A stretch of DNA of 64,000 bases from JANQPX01 sp041398025 (GCA_041398025.1 JAWKVM010000004.1:1-64000); one strand, 5' to 3'. Shown: positions 25,483 through 34,364, counted from the first letter of the stretch. Made by a program: numbers and translations. The notes: generated from the letters alone by a model not told the origin.

Positions 25483-26711
25483 TGGCGATCGGGCGCGGTT
25501 TTCTTGCAGGCATCGTCACCGGCCTCATCTGGGGTGCCGTCTGGATGCTGGTGATCGGCATTCTGTTCATGCTGATCTCCGGGGCGGTCACCGTGCCGCC
25601 GATCGGTGCGGCAGCGCTTTCCGGCCTGGGCAGTGCGGCGATCTATATGGCCATGGCGCCGGAGCGGCGAACGCGGCGCTTCAAATACATTCCGGCGGCC
25701 GCCATCCTCCTGCTGCTTTTGGTGCTGACCGCCGGTCGGCCGCTTGGCCTGCCTGCAGGTGAGCAGCGGCTATATCAGCTGCTGTGCCTGGCCGCCTTCG
25801 CCGCCTTGACCTGGGCCTCGATCGATCTCTGTCTCGGCAGCGTGCCGGGCGGACATTTGCCGCGCTATCAGCTCGAAGAGCTGCTGATCCGCATGCTGAA
25901 GGGACTGGGCTTCGTCTTCTTCACCGTCCTGGTGGCGCTGCCCTTCTACGTCATGGTGATGACCAGCCTGAAGAGCCAGCGCGAGCTCCTGCAAAACCCG
26001 CTCGACTACTCGATCGACCTGACCCAGGGGACGGCCTCGCTGTTCCGAAGCTATATCGAGCTTTTCACTCAATATCACTTCGGCAGCTTTCTTTTGAATT
26101 CCGCGCTGGTCTCGATCTGCACGGTTGTCGTCACGCTCGCCTTCTCAATCCCCGGCGCCTATGCAGTGGCGCGGCTGCGCTTTCCGGGTCAGGCCTTTCT
26201 CTCCCAGTCGATCCTGCTCATCTACATGGTGCCGGCGATCATCCTGGTGATCCCGCTCTATGCGGTGTTCTCGCAGCTCGGCCTGCGCGACACGCTGCTC
26301 GGCCTGATGGTCGTCTATCCCGCGACCACCATCCCGGTCGCCGTGTACATGCTGCAGGGCTATTTCCGCGGCCTGCCCTCGGAGCTTGAGGAGGCGGGGA
26401 TGGTCGATGGGCTGACGCGCATCGGCGTGATCCTGCGCGTCACATTGCCGCTCTCCTTGCCGGCGCTCGCCTCGGTCGCCCTCTATGTTTTCATGATCGC
26501 CTGGAACGAATTTCTGTTTGCCTTCATGTTTCTGGACAATATTGACATCTTCACGTTGTCGCGCGGCGTGGTCTCGCTCAACTCCTCGGAGGTGCCGCGC
26601 CAGCATCTGATGGCCGGCGCCGTGGTCGCGACTGTTCCTGTGCTCTTTCTCTTCCTATATTTCGAGCGCTTTTTGGTAGCCGGCCTTACTGCCGGCAGTG
26701 TGAAAGGATAA
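25482..26711 (+). CDS. MalG-like sugar ABC permease with extra N-terminal helices
   Basis: The C-terminal 270 residues are a standard MalG-type permease (MVMTSLKSQRELLQNP, EAA loop LEEAGMVDGLTRIGVILRVTLPL, C-term FLVAGLTAGSVKG). About 130 residues precede it with three or four added hydrophobic segments (VWMLVIGILFMLISGAV, YIPAAAILLLLLVLTAG), a non-standard extension. It is coupled to the MalF-like gene by a 1-bp overlap and is followed by the GH63-like gene 5 bp later. The ATPase may be a shared MalK-type protein coded elsewhere. Confidence 0.87.
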   Translation: MAIGRGFLAGIVTGLIWGAVWMLVIGILFMLISGAVTVPPIGAAALSGLGSAAIYMAMAPERRTRRFKYIPAAAILLLLLVLTAGRPLGLPAGEQRLYQLLCLAAFAALTWASIDLCLGSVPGGHLPRYQLEELLIRMLKGLGFVFFTVLVALPFYVMVMTSLKSQRELLQNPLDYSIDLTQGTASLFRSYIELFTQYHFGSFLLNSALVSICTVVVTLAFSIPGAYAVARLRFPGQAFLSQSILLIYMVPAIILVIPLYAVFSQLGLRDTLLGLMVVYPATTIPVAVYMLQGYFRGLPSELEEAGMVDGLTRIGVILRVTLPLSLPALASVALYVFMIAWNEFLFAFMFLDNIDIFTLSRGVVSLNSSEVPRQHLMAGAVVATVPVLFLFLYFERFLVAGLTAGSVKG

Positions 26712-26716
26712 GAAAC

Positions 26717-28003
26717 GTGCAGGCGGACCGCGATCGCGAAGCGATCGATATTTTGAGAAAGAACGACCGGGGCGGCTACACCGTCCCCACCTCCAGGCTC
26801 TACCCGTATCAATGGAACTGGGACAGCGCGTTCGTGGCGCTGGGCTTCGCCACCTTCGATCTGGACCGGGCGTGGCGCGAGATCGAGCTGCTGTTCGAGG
26901 GACAGTGGGCGAACGGCATGGTCCCCCACATCCTGTTTCGCCGGGATGACCCCGACTACTTTCCCGGCCCCGCGGTCTGGCAGGCCAAGGGTCCGATGGC
27001 GTCCTCCGGTCACTCCCAGCCGCCGGTCGCCGCGACCGTGGTGCGCGAGCTGGTGGACGCAGGCGCGGAAGACGGTGAACGCCGCGGGCGTGCGCTCTTC
27101 GCGAAGCTGCTCGCCTATCACCGCTGGTTCCACCGCGAGCGCGATCCGGACGGCCTTGGCGTAATCGGCGTGGTCCATCCCTGGGAGTCAGGGCGCGACA
27201 ACAGCGCCGACTGGGACGATGCCATGCGTCGCGTGCAGGTCGCCCCCGATCTCGGCAGCTACCAGCGCCGCGACACCGCCCATATCGACGCCGAGCAGCG
27301 GCCGAAGCAGGAGCAGTATGACCGCTTTCTGACCCTGGTGAAGTTCGGCCGCGAGGCCGGCTGGGACCAGGAGAAGATCGCGCGCATGGGGCCGTTCTTC
27401 GTCGCCGATCCCGGCATCCACTTCATCCTGATGCGCGCCGATCGCGATCTCCTGGCGCTGGCCGAGCGCTTCGGCGAGATCGAGGCTGCGGATGAGATCG
27501 GCGCCTGGCTGGAGCTGAGCGAGGCCGGCACCGACCGGATCTGGAACCCGGAGATCCGCGCGTTCTGCGCGCGTGATCTGAGGACGGGCGACTTCGCGGA
27601 CGCGGTGACCTCGGCGTCCGCCCTGGCGTTCTACGCCGGCGCCGGCTCGGCCGAGCAGCGCCAGGCGATGGTCGATCATCTGACGCGCATCTGCGCGGCG
27701 GTCGGCTACGCCTTTCCGAGCCTCGATCCGGCGCATGCGCGCTTCGAGCCCAAGCGCTACTGGCTGGGGCCGGTATGGATGGTGCTGAACTACATGATCG
27801 CCCGCGGGCTTGCCGAATGCGGGCAGACGGCGCTTGCCGAGCGCATCAGGCGGGACAGCCGCCGGCTGATCGGAGACTCCGGCTTTTACGAGTATTTTCA
27901 CCCAATGACCGGCGAGGCCTGCGGCGGCGGCGATTTCTCCTGGACGGCCGCCATGTGGCTCGCCTGGGCGGGGCGCGACGTGGCGGACGCCAAGGCGGCC
28001 TAG
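26717..28003 (+). CDS. GH63-like glycoside hydrolase (mannosyl/glucosylglycerate hydrolase type)
   Basis: The 428-residue protein looks like an (alpha/alpha)6-barrel hydrolase of the MGH1/GH63 type, with the family-like YPYQWNWDSAFVALG near the N-terminus, VHPWESGRDNSADWDD in the middle and RYWLGPVWMVLNYMIARGL near the end. Characterised relatives hydrolyse mannosylglycerate or glucosylglycerate, which are compatible solutes. With two permeases just upstream it probably splits an imported glycoside in the cytoplasm; no signal peptide is present. It starts at a GTG after AAAGGATAAGAAAC. The exact substrate is not established. Confidence 0.75.
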   Translation: MQADRDREAIDILRKNDRGGYTVPTSRLYPYQWNWDSAFVALGFATFDLDRAWREIELLFEGQWANGMVPHILFRRDDPDYFPGPAVWQAKGPMASSGHSQPPVAATVVRELVDAGAEDGERRGRALFAKLLAYHRWFHRERDPDGLGVIGVVHPWESGRDNSADWDDAMRRVQVAPDLGSYQRRDTAHIDAEQRPKQEQYDRFLTLVKFGREAGWDQEKIARMGPFFVADPGIHFILMRADRDLLALAERFGEIEAADEIGAWLELSEAGTDRIWNPEIRAFCARDLRTGDFADAVTSASALAFYAGAGSAEQRQAMVDHLTRICAAVGYAFPSLDPAHARFEPKRYWLGPVWMVLNYMIARGLAECGQTALAERIRRDSRRLIGDSGFYEYFHPMTGEACGGGDFSWTAAMWLAWAGRDVADAKAA

Positions 28004-28018
28004 CCTGCGACGCAGAGG

Positions 28019-28702
28019 ATGAGACGCACCCGCATCAAGATCTGCTGCATCAGCTCGCTCGAGGAGGCGGCGCTCGCGATCGCGGAAGGCGCCGATGCGC
28101 TCGGGCTGGTCGGCCATATGCCGAGCGGTCCGGGCGTGATCGGCGACGATCTCATTTCGGACATCGTCGACAGGGTGCCGCCGCCGGTCTCGACCTTCCT
28201 CCTCACCAGCGAGACCGCCGCCGATCGGATCGTGCACCATGCCCGCCGCTGCCGCGTCGACACCCTGCAGCTGGTCGATCAGGTCGAGCCCGACGCCTAC
28301 CCGATCATCCGCGCGGCGCTGCCGAGCCGGCGCCTGGTCCAGGTGATCCATGTCGACGGCGAGGCGAGCGTCGCCGCCGCTGCCGAAGCGGCCGGGCAGG
28401 CCGATGCCTTGCTTCTGGACTCGGGGCGACCTTCGGCCGAGGTGAAGGAGCTGGGCGGCACCGGGCGCACCCATGACTGGGAGGTCAGCCGGGCGATCGT
28501 TGCGGCTTGCTCCTGCCCGGTGTTTCTCGCAGGCGGCCTGACCCCCGACAATGTCGGCGAGGCGATCCGTCAGGTCCGGCCGTTCGGCGTCGATCTCTGC
28601 AGCGGCGTGCGCACCGGTGATCGCCTCGATGCCGGCAAGCTCCGGGCGTTCATGGCCGCGGTGGCGCAGGCCGACGGGGAGGAAATCACCGCGGGAGTGT
28701 GA
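28019..28702 (+). CDS. phosphoribosylanthranilate isomerase-like protein (TrpF family)
   Basis: The 227-residue TIM-barrel protein shows TrpF features: the N-terminal RIKIC with the catalytic Cys, an LLLDSG segment carrying the acidic residue, and phosphate-binding loops LAGGLTPDNVGEAI and GVDLCSGV. TrpF isomerises phosphoribosylanthranilate in tryptophan synthesis. Here it is in a sugar-uptake operon with no trp genes, and CGLT of the usual KICGLT is replaced by CCISS. It may be a paralogue with another sugar-phosphate substrate. Confidence 0.72.
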   Translation: MRRTRIKICCISSLEEAALAIAEGADALGLVGHMPSGPGVIGDDLISDIVDRVPPPVSTFLLTSETAADRIVHHARRCRVDTLQLVDQVEPDAYPIIRAALPSRRLVQVIHVDGEASVAAAAEAAGQADALLLDSGRPSAEVKELGGTGRTHDWEVSRAIVAACSCPVFLAGGLTPDNVGEAIRQVRPFGVDLCSGVRTGDRLDAGKLRAFMAAVAQADGEEITAGV

Positions 28703-28777
28703 TAAACTCGGCCGAAATCCATCATCCCGGGAGGATCGACGCTGTCCCTGCAGAGGAAAACCATCGCCGCCCTCGGC

Positions 28778-28945
28778 ATGATCGCGCTCAGCGTGCTCAT
28801 CCGCTGCGGCGATGACGATGATGACGACGAGCGCGAGGACGAGCGCCGCTCGCAGGTGATCATCAGGGCTGCCGCCGACCAGGCGGTGATGCCGCCGGGC
28901 GCCGGCCCGTTCGTGATCACGCCTCCGGCGGCTCGCCGCCAATAG
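28778..28945 (+). CDS. possible small exported or lipoprotein-like peptide
   Basis: A 55-codon frame opens MIALSVLIRCGDDDDDD, a hydrophobic start followed by Cys and a run of aspartates, then a charged tail ending PPAARRQ. An upstream CTG at 28742, 9 nt after GGGAGG, could be the real start and would give a better signal-like N-terminus. The frame overlaps the 3' end of the convergent IclR gene by about 30 bp. No homologue is recognised, and it may not be real. Confidence 0.35.
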   Translation: MIALSVLIRCGDDDDDDEREDERRSQVIIRAAADQAVMPPGAGPFVITPPAARRQ

Positions 28946-29747
28946 CCGCGGTCATCTCGGCGGCGGCGCGCTTGATCCTGGGGCCGAGCTCGCCGATGCG
29001 GTCATAGGTGAGCCGGGTCGTCGGCCCGGAGATCGAGACCGCCGCGACCACCTCGCTGAACTCGTTGTAGACGGCGGCGGCGACGCAGCGCATGCCGATG
29101 GTCGCCTCCTCGTCGTCGAACGCCCATTGGCGCTCGCGCGTCTTCTCGAGATCCGCGAAGAAGCGGCGGTCGTTGGTCAGCGTCTTCCGGGTGAAGCCGG
29201 GCATGCCGACCTTCTCCATCAGCTTCTTGATCGCCTGATCCGACCAGGACGCGAGGATCGCCTTGCCCATCGCTGAGGAGTGAATCATGGTGCGTGTGCC
29301 CGGGCGATGAAACGCGCGGATCGGATTGTGGCACTCGATCTGGGCGAGATAGACGATGGCGCCGTTGTCCTCGATGCCGAGATTCACGGACTCACCGGTC
29401 TCGGCCATCAGGTCACGCATCAGCGGACGCGCGAGATCGACCACCTTACGATTGCGCAAAAAGCCGGCGCCGACCTGAAATGCCGTGACCCCGATGAACC
29501 AGAGCTTGCGCTCCCGGTCCATGGTGACGAAGCCGTTGGCCTCGAGGGTTGTCAGAATGCGATGGGCGGTCGAGGTGGTCGTCCCGGTCTGATGGGCGAG
29601 CGAGGTCAGCGTGATGCCGTCCACCGCCGCGACCGCCTCCATGATGCCGATCGCCCGCTCCAGCACCTGGATGCCGCCTGCCTCCTTCGGCCGCGTTCCG
29701 CTCCGCTGCTGCGTCGGCTCGCGCCGCCCGACCCGGCTCGTCGCCAT
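28917..29747 (-). CDS. IclR-family transcriptional regulator
   Basis: The 276-residue protein has an N-terminal winged helix-turn-helix (VLERAIGIMEAVAAVDGITL, TTTSTAHRILTTLEANGFV) and the IclR effector-binding domain (LMAETGESVNLGIEDNG, HSSAMGKAILA, MRCVAAAVYNEF). The ATG at 29747 follows GGGAGG at 6-nt spacing and is chosen over an upstream ATG. It diverges from glyA and probably controls the glyA-aminotransferase-reductase genes. The AT-rich 260-bp intergenic region holds a candidate operator. Confidence 0.92.
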   Translation of the reverse strand: MATSRVGRREPTQQRSGTRPKEAGGIQVLERAIGIMEAVAAVDGITLTSLAHQTGTTTSTAHRILTTLEANGFVTMDRERKLWFIGVTAFQVGAGFLRNRKVVDLARPLMRDLMAETGESVNLGIEDNGAIVYLAQIECHNPIRAFHRPGTRTMIHSSAMGKAILASWSDQAIKKLMEKVGMPGFTRKTLTNDRRFFADLEKTRERQWAFDDEEATIGMRCVAAAVYNEFSEVVAAVSISGPTTRLTYDRIGELGPRIKRAAAEMTAAIGGEPPEA

Positions 29748-29823
29748 CACTGCCTCCCTCACCGATAGCACAGGAATCACACGTTTTTATATGGCGCGAT
29801 CTTTCCCAGAATCGAGAATTTAT

Positions 29824-29838
29824 TTTGAAAAAATCAAA
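29824..29838. promoter_or_regulatory. candidate IclR operator between iclR-like gene and glyA
   Basis: A perfect inverted repeat TTTGA-AAAAA-TCAAA lies in the AT-rich divergent region. IclR proteins bind short AT-rich palindromes, so this is a plausible site, but the assignment rests only on position and symmetry. Confidence 0.35.
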
Positions 29839-30009
29839 TAACAAACTGAAAAATATAGCAAAAACTTTTTCCCATATTGCAGGAACATTCCCATTTTCGA
29901 GATTGAGAGCTTCCCCTGCACACCATACTCTTAACTCAAGAACGCTGCGTTGCGGTCGCCGAAGCCAGAACCAGCGTCCACCAAATCGCCCCTTGGGAGG
30001 GTCGCCATC

Positions 30010-31314
30010 GTGTTGCAGACCAGGGACATCAGCCCGGAACGGCGGACGTTCTTCGAGGCGAGCCTCGCGGACACCGATCCCGAACTCGCCGCTGCCGTCG
30101 CCCAGGAACTCGACCGTCAGCAGAACGAGATCGAGCTGATCGCGTCTGAAAACATCGTCAGCCGCGCCGTGCTCGACGCCGCAGGCTCGGTGCTCACCAA
30201 CAAATATGCCGAGGGCTATCCCGGCCGGCGCTATTATGGCGGCTGCCAGTATGTCGACATCGCCGAGCAGCTTGCGATCGACAGGGCGACGGCCCTGTTC
30301 GGCTGCGGCTTCGCCAATGTCCAGGCGAATTCCGGCTCGCAGGCGAATCAGTCGGTGCTGCTGGCGCTCGCCAAGCCCGGCGACACCATCCTCGGCATGA
30401 GCCTGGATGCCGGCGGCCATCTCACCCACGGCGCCAAGCCGAACCTCTCGGGCAAATGGTTCAACGCGGTGCAGTATGGCGTCGCCGAGGACACCCATCT
30501 GATCGACTTCGACCAGGTCGAGCGCCTGGCCAAGGCGCACAGGCCGAAGGTGATCATAGCCGGCGGCTCCGCCTATCCGCGCATCATCGATTTTGCCCGG
30601 TTTCGGGCGATCGCCGATGAGGTCGGCGCCATCCTGCATGTGGATATGGCCCATTTCGCGGGACTGGTGGCAGCCAAGGTGCATCCGAGCCCGTTCCCGC
30701 ACGCCCATGTGGTCACCACCACCACCCACAAGACGCTCAGAGGCCCGCGCGGCGGCATGGTGCTGACCGACGACGAGGCCATCGCCAGGAAGATCAACTC
30801 GGCGATTTTTCCTGGTTTGCAGGGCGGCCCGCTGATGCATGTGATCGCCGGCAAGGCCGTCGCCTTCGGCGAGGCGCTGCAGCCCGCCTTCAAGGCCTAT
30901 GCGCGCGCCGTGGTCGACAATGCCAAGGCGCTCGGCGAGGTGCTGAAGAGCGAAGGCCTCGACCTCGTGGCCGGCGGCACCGACACCCACGTCCTCCTGG
31001 TCGACCTCAGGCCGAAGGGCGTGACCGGCAAGGACGCCGAGCTCGCGCTCGGCCGGGCGCACATCACCTGCAACAAGAACGGCGTGCCCTTCGATCCGGA
31101 AAAGCCGACCGTGACCTCGGGCATCCGCCTCGGGACGCCGGCCGGCACCACCCGCGGCTTCGGCATCGCCGAGTTCCAGGACATCGGCCGCATGATCGCC
31201 GAGGTGCTGGACGGTCTGGCCGCCCATGGCGCCGACGGCAATCAGCAGGTGGAGGCCGCCGTCAAGCAGCGCGCCATCGCCCTTTGCCAGCGCTTCCCCA
31301 TCTACGGCGGCTGA
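30010..31314 (+). CDS. glyA: serine hydroxymethyltransferase
   Basis: SHMT interconverts serine and glycine using tetrahydrofolate. The 434-residue PLP enzyme contains ELIASENIVSRAVLDA, YPGRRYYGGCQYVD and the PLP lysine in VTTTTHKTLRGPRGG. The GTG at 30010 follows GGGAGG with 9-nt spacing; an ATG 60 bp upstream would add an unrelated tail. The gene leads a set with a serine-glyoxylate aminotransferase and a PanE-like reductase, divergent from an IclR gene. This suggests a catabolic or C1/C2 role beside, or instead of, housekeeping glycine synthesis. Confidence 0.95.
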   Translation: MLQTRDISPERRTFFEASLADTDPELAAAVAQELDRQQNEIELIASENIVSRAVLDAAGSVLTNKYAEGYPGRRYYGGCQYVDIAEQLAIDRATALFGCGFANVQANSGSQANQSVLLALAKPGDTILGMSLDAGGHLTHGAKPNLSGKWFNAVQYGVAEDTHLIDFDQVERLAKAHRPKVIIAGGSAYPRIIDFARFRAIADEVGAILHVDMAHFAGLVAAKVHPSPFPHAHVVTTTTHKTLRGPRGGMVLTDDEAIARKINSAIFPGLQGGPLMHVIAGKAVAFGEALQPAFKAYARAVVDNAKALGEVLKSEGLDLVAGGTDTHVLLVDLRPKGVTGKDAELALGRAHITCNKNGVPFDPEKPTVTSGIRLGTPAGTTRGFGIAEFQDIGRMIAEVLDGLAAHGADGNQQVEAAVKQRAIALCQRFPIYGG

Positions 31315-31364
31315 ACCAGCCAGCCTGCCAGCCCATCGACGAATGAGGAGAGGGAGACATCGTT

Positions 31365-32573
31365 ATGTCCGGTAATCCAGGTCTGTTCATCCCCGGCCCC
31401 ACCAACATGCCCATGGCCGTGCTGCGCGCCATGACCGTGTCGCTCGAGGACATGCGCGCGCCCGATTTCGGCAGGCTGACCCTGCCGCTGTTCGAGGATC
31501 TGAAGAAGGTCTTCAAGACCGAGACCGGCCAGGTCTTCATGTTTCCGGGCTCCGGCACCAGCGGCTGGGAGGCGGTGATCACCAACACGCTCTCGCCCGG
31601 CGACAAGGTGGTGATCGCCGTCTTCGGCCAGTTCTCCCATCTCTGGGCCGATCTCTGCCAGCGCCACGGGCTCGAGGTCGACATCATCGACACCGAATGG
31701 GGCGTCGGCGCGCGCCCGGAGGAATACGCCAAACGCCTGGAGGCCGATACCGAGAAGAAAATCAAGGCCGTCCTGGTCTGTCACAACGAGACCGCGACCG
31801 GCGTCACCTCCGACATCGCCGCCATCCGCAAGGTCCTCGACGAGCACGATCATCCCGCCCTCCTGATGGTCGACGGCGTCAGCTCGATCGCCAGCATCGA
31901 CTTCCGCATGGACGAATGGGGCGTCGACTGCGTCGTCTCCGGCTCGCAAAAGGGCTTCATGCTGCCGACCGGGCTTGCCATCGTCGCGGCCAGCCAGAAG
32001 GCGCTCGCCTGCTATGACGACGCGACGCTGCCGCGCTGCTTCTTCGATTTCGCCGACATGATCAAGATGAACGCCGACGGCTTCTTCCCCTACACGCCGG
32101 CGACCACCCTGATGCGCGGCCTGCGCGCCTCGCTCGACATCCTGTTCGAGGAGGGTCTCGACAACGTCTATGCACGCCACTACCGGCTCGCCGAAGCCGT
32201 GCGCCGCGGCATTCAGGACGGCTGGGGGCTGAAGCTCTGCGCCAAGGAGCCGAAATGGTACTCCGACACGGTGAGCGCGATCGTCGTGCCCGAAGCCATC
32301 GATGCGCGCGACGTGATCGCCAGCGCCTACAGGACCTACCAGCTCTCCCTCGGCACCGGCCTCACCAGGCTCGCCGGCAAGGTGTTTCGCATCGGCCATC
32401 TGGGCTCGCTGAACGAGCTGATGATCCTGCAGGCGCTGGCCGGCACCGAGATGGCGCTTCGCGACGCAGGCTATCAGGTCGAGCTCGGCTCCGGCGTCGC
32501 CGCGGCCCAGCGCTATCTGCTGGACGTGAACACGCCTGTGCTCAAGCCGGCCACGAGTGCCGCGGCGTCCTGA
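31365..32573 (+). CDS. sgaA: serine-glyoxylate aminotransferase (class V)
   Basis: The 402-residue class V PLP enzyme starts with LFIPGPTNMPMAVLRAM and carries MFPGSGTSGWEA, the cofactor Asp in LLMVDGVSSIAS and the PLP Lys in VSGSQKGFMLPTG. Family members move the amino group of serine to glyoxylate, giving hydroxypyruvate and glycine. Glycine can re-enter through the neighbouring SHMT. It starts 50 bp after glyA with a GAGG-type site. Alanine-glyoxylate activity is possible. Confidence 0.88.
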   Translation: MSGNPGLFIPGPTNMPMAVLRAMTVSLEDMRAPDFGRLTLPLFEDLKKVFKTETGQVFMFPGSGTSGWEAVITNTLSPGDKVVIAVFGQFSHLWADLCQRHGLEVDIIDTEWGVGARPEEYAKRLEADTEKKIKAVLVCHNETATGVTSDIAAIRKVLDEHDHPALLMVDGVSSIASIDFRMDEWGVDCVVSGSQKGFMLPTGLAIVAASQKALACYDDATLPRCFFDFADMIKMNADGFFPYTPATTLMRGLRASLDILFEEGLDNVYARHYRLAEAVRRGIQDGWGLKLCAKEPKWYSDTVSAIVVPEAIDARDVIASAYRTYQLSLGTGLTRLAGKVFRIGHLGSLNELMILQALAGTEMALRDAGYQVELGSGVAAAQRYLLDVNTPVLKPATSAAAS

Positions 32574-32770
32574 TCCAGCAGCATTGAGAGGTGATGGAGG
32601 TGGGTGGCACGGCGGAACGCAGGTCGTTGCCATCCGGTCCTTCGTCTCCCGGCTGCGTCACTTTGACGACGACAAAAGCTTGACCGAAAGGCCGAGACGC
32701 CAGGCAATAAGCGCGTCAGTCACGGCCGCGTGTCGTACTCAACCCTTCGAGGCAACGGGAGACGAGCTGC

Positions 32771-33823
32771 ATGTCCCAGAACATTCTTATACTCGGCGCC
32801 TCCTACGGCTCGCTGTTCGGCACCAAGCTCCTGATGGCCGGCCACGACGTCACCCTGGTCTGCCGAAAGGCGACGGCGGCGCTGATCAATGAGGAGGGCA
32901 CCGAGGTCAGGCTGCAGCTCAAGGGTGAGGACCGTCATCGGCCGATCCTGTCGAAGGATCTGCCGGGCAGGCTTGACGCCGAGGTGCCGGAGGCCGTCGA
33001 TCCCGAGCGCTACGATCTCGTCGTCCTCGCCATGCAGGAGCCGCAATATGTCGTGCACGCGATCCGCACGCTGCTGATCAAGATTGCGGCGGCGAAGCGC
33101 CCCTGCCTCTCCCTGATGAACATGCCGCCGCTTCCCTACCTGAAGCGCGTGCCGGGCCTGGACACCGTGCCGCTCGAGCCCGCCTTCACCGATGCCAGCG
33201 TCTGGGACCGGTTCGAGCCCGAGCTGGTGACCCTCTGCTCGCCCGACCCCCAGGCCTTTCGCCCGCCCGAGGAATCGGCCAACGTCCTCCATGTTGGCCT
33301 GCCCACCAACTTCAAGGCAGCAGTCTTCGGCCGGGACGACGACACCGCCATGCTGCGCCGACTGGAAGCCGACATCGAAGCGGTCCGTCTCGACGGCAAG
33401 GACGTGCCGGTCAAGCTTAGAGTGTTCGATTCGCTGTTCGTGCCCTTCGCCAAGTGGAGCATGCTGCTCACCGGCAACTATCGCTGCATCACCGGCGACA
33501 CCCCCATCGCCATCCGCAATGCGGTGCATGGCGATCTCGAAACGTCGGAGCGCATCTACGGCTTCGTCGACGCCATCACCCGGCGCCTCGGCGCCGATCC
33601 CGCCGATCAGGTGCCCTTCGAGAAGTACGCCAAGGCGGCAGAAAGCCTCGCCAAGCCTTCCTCCGCCGCCCGCGCGGTCGCCAACGGCGCCCCCATGATC
33701 GAGCGCGTCGACATGCTGGTGCAGCTCATCGGCCGGGGCCAGGACATGCGCGATCCGGCGATCGACCGAACGGTCGCAACCGTCGACGAAGCCCTGGTCC
33801 ACAACCAACGCCTCCAATCCTAG
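32771..33823 (+). CDS. ketopantoate reductase (PanE/ApbA) family oxidoreductase
   Basis: The 350-residue protein has an N-terminal NAD(P)-binding fold (NILILGASYGSLFGTKLL) and a C-terminal helical domain with the PanE-like Lys region FVPFAKWSMLLTGNYR. True PanE reduces ketopantoate. Here, following the aminotransferase that makes hydroxypyruvate, a 2-ketoacid reductase such as hydroxypyruvate reductase is a reasonable inference but unproven. The glycine motif is GASYGS instead of the usual GxGAVG. Repeat copy E starts on the last base of the stop codon. Confidence 0.75.
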   Translation: MSQNILILGASYGSLFGTKLLMAGHDVTLVCRKATAALINEEGTEVRLQLKGEDRHRPILSKDLPGRLDAEVPEAVDPERYDLVVLAMQEPQYVVHAIRTLLIKIAAAKRPCLSLMNMPPLPYLKRVPGLDTVPLEPAFTDASVWDRFEPELVTLCSPDPQAFRPPEESANVLHVGLPTNFKAAVFGRDDDTAMLRRLEADIEAVRLDGKDVPVKLRVFDSLFVPFAKWSMLLTGNYRCITGDTPIAIRNAVHGDLETSERIYGFVDAITRRLGADPADQVPFEKYAKAAESLAKPSSAARAVANGAPMIERVDMLVQLIGRGQDMRDPAIDRTVATVDEALVHNQRLQS

Positions 33824-33896
33824 TGGCGTGGCCACCTCATGGACTTGGACCGGCATCGCCCGGATTGACGGTTTGCGCCCAAGCTTTTCGGGCTGG
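33823..33896 (+). repeat. 3'-end repeat family 1, copy E (after PanE-like gene)
   Basis: It starts at the G of the TAG stop: GTGGC-GTG-GCCAC, CATGGACTTGGACCG, GCCCGG, GACGGTTTGCGCCC and AAGCTTTTCGGGC, in the gene direction. The 33824-34355 region holds no gene, only copies E and F and hairpin copy 1. Confidence 0.85.
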
Positions 33897-34093
33897 GCGG
33901 TTAGAATGCTCCCGAGCGTATGTGATCAGGGTGGGAATCTCAGCCGAGGCCAGCTGACAGATGGCTTCTTTGAACTGTCCGGCAGGCCCAGACGTCCCTC
34001 GCCCATCCGGTATTCCGAGCAGGGCAACAACCCGAGCAGGACAACAACGCCTTTTCCAAGCGTTAACGTCTTCTCAACGCTTTCCTGTCAACT

Positions 34094-34193
34094 TGCTGCT
34101 TCGTGGTCCATGCGATCCTAGGAATCCGTCCGCCCGCCGGAATTGGTGGGGCGAGACTCGGACTCCCAGGATCGCATGGACCACGAAGCAGCA
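34094..34193. repeat. long hairpin family 2, copy 1
   Basis: A perfect 26-bp inverted repeat (34094-34119 with 34168-34193) contains the family arm GGTCCATGCGATCCT and encloses a GC-rich loop of about 48 nt. TTAAC and TTAACG words flank it on both sides. Confidence 0.88.
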
Positions 34194-34295
34194 TGGCATG
34201 GATGAATTAACGAAGACCTAACGGTGGAAAGAAACTCTCCATCGCAAAACCGGCCGGGCACCAGCGATGCAGCCTCCGAGCCGTCGTCAAATGGC

Positions 34296-34364
34296 TCTGT
34301 AAACTTGGCCGCATACCGTCTCACCAGGCGATGACGGTCCAAGTCCATGACGTGGTCATACCAC
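34296..34364 (-). repeat. 3'-end repeat family 1, copy F (over dld stop)
   Basis: On the reverse strand: GTGG-TATGA-CCAC with the TGA stop of the flavoprotein gene in its loop, then CATGGACTTGGACCG, GCCTGG and GGTATGCGGCCAAGTTT. It has the same orientation as the gene. Confidence 0.85.

Noticed and set aside
27188..28942. A 584-codon reverse frame over the GH63-like and TrpF-like genes
   Set aside because: Antisense shadow of two recognisable forward genes.
29950..30009. Upstream ATG extension of glyA
   Set aside because: The added 20 residues are not SHMT-like and the GTG at 30010 has a good GGGAGG site.
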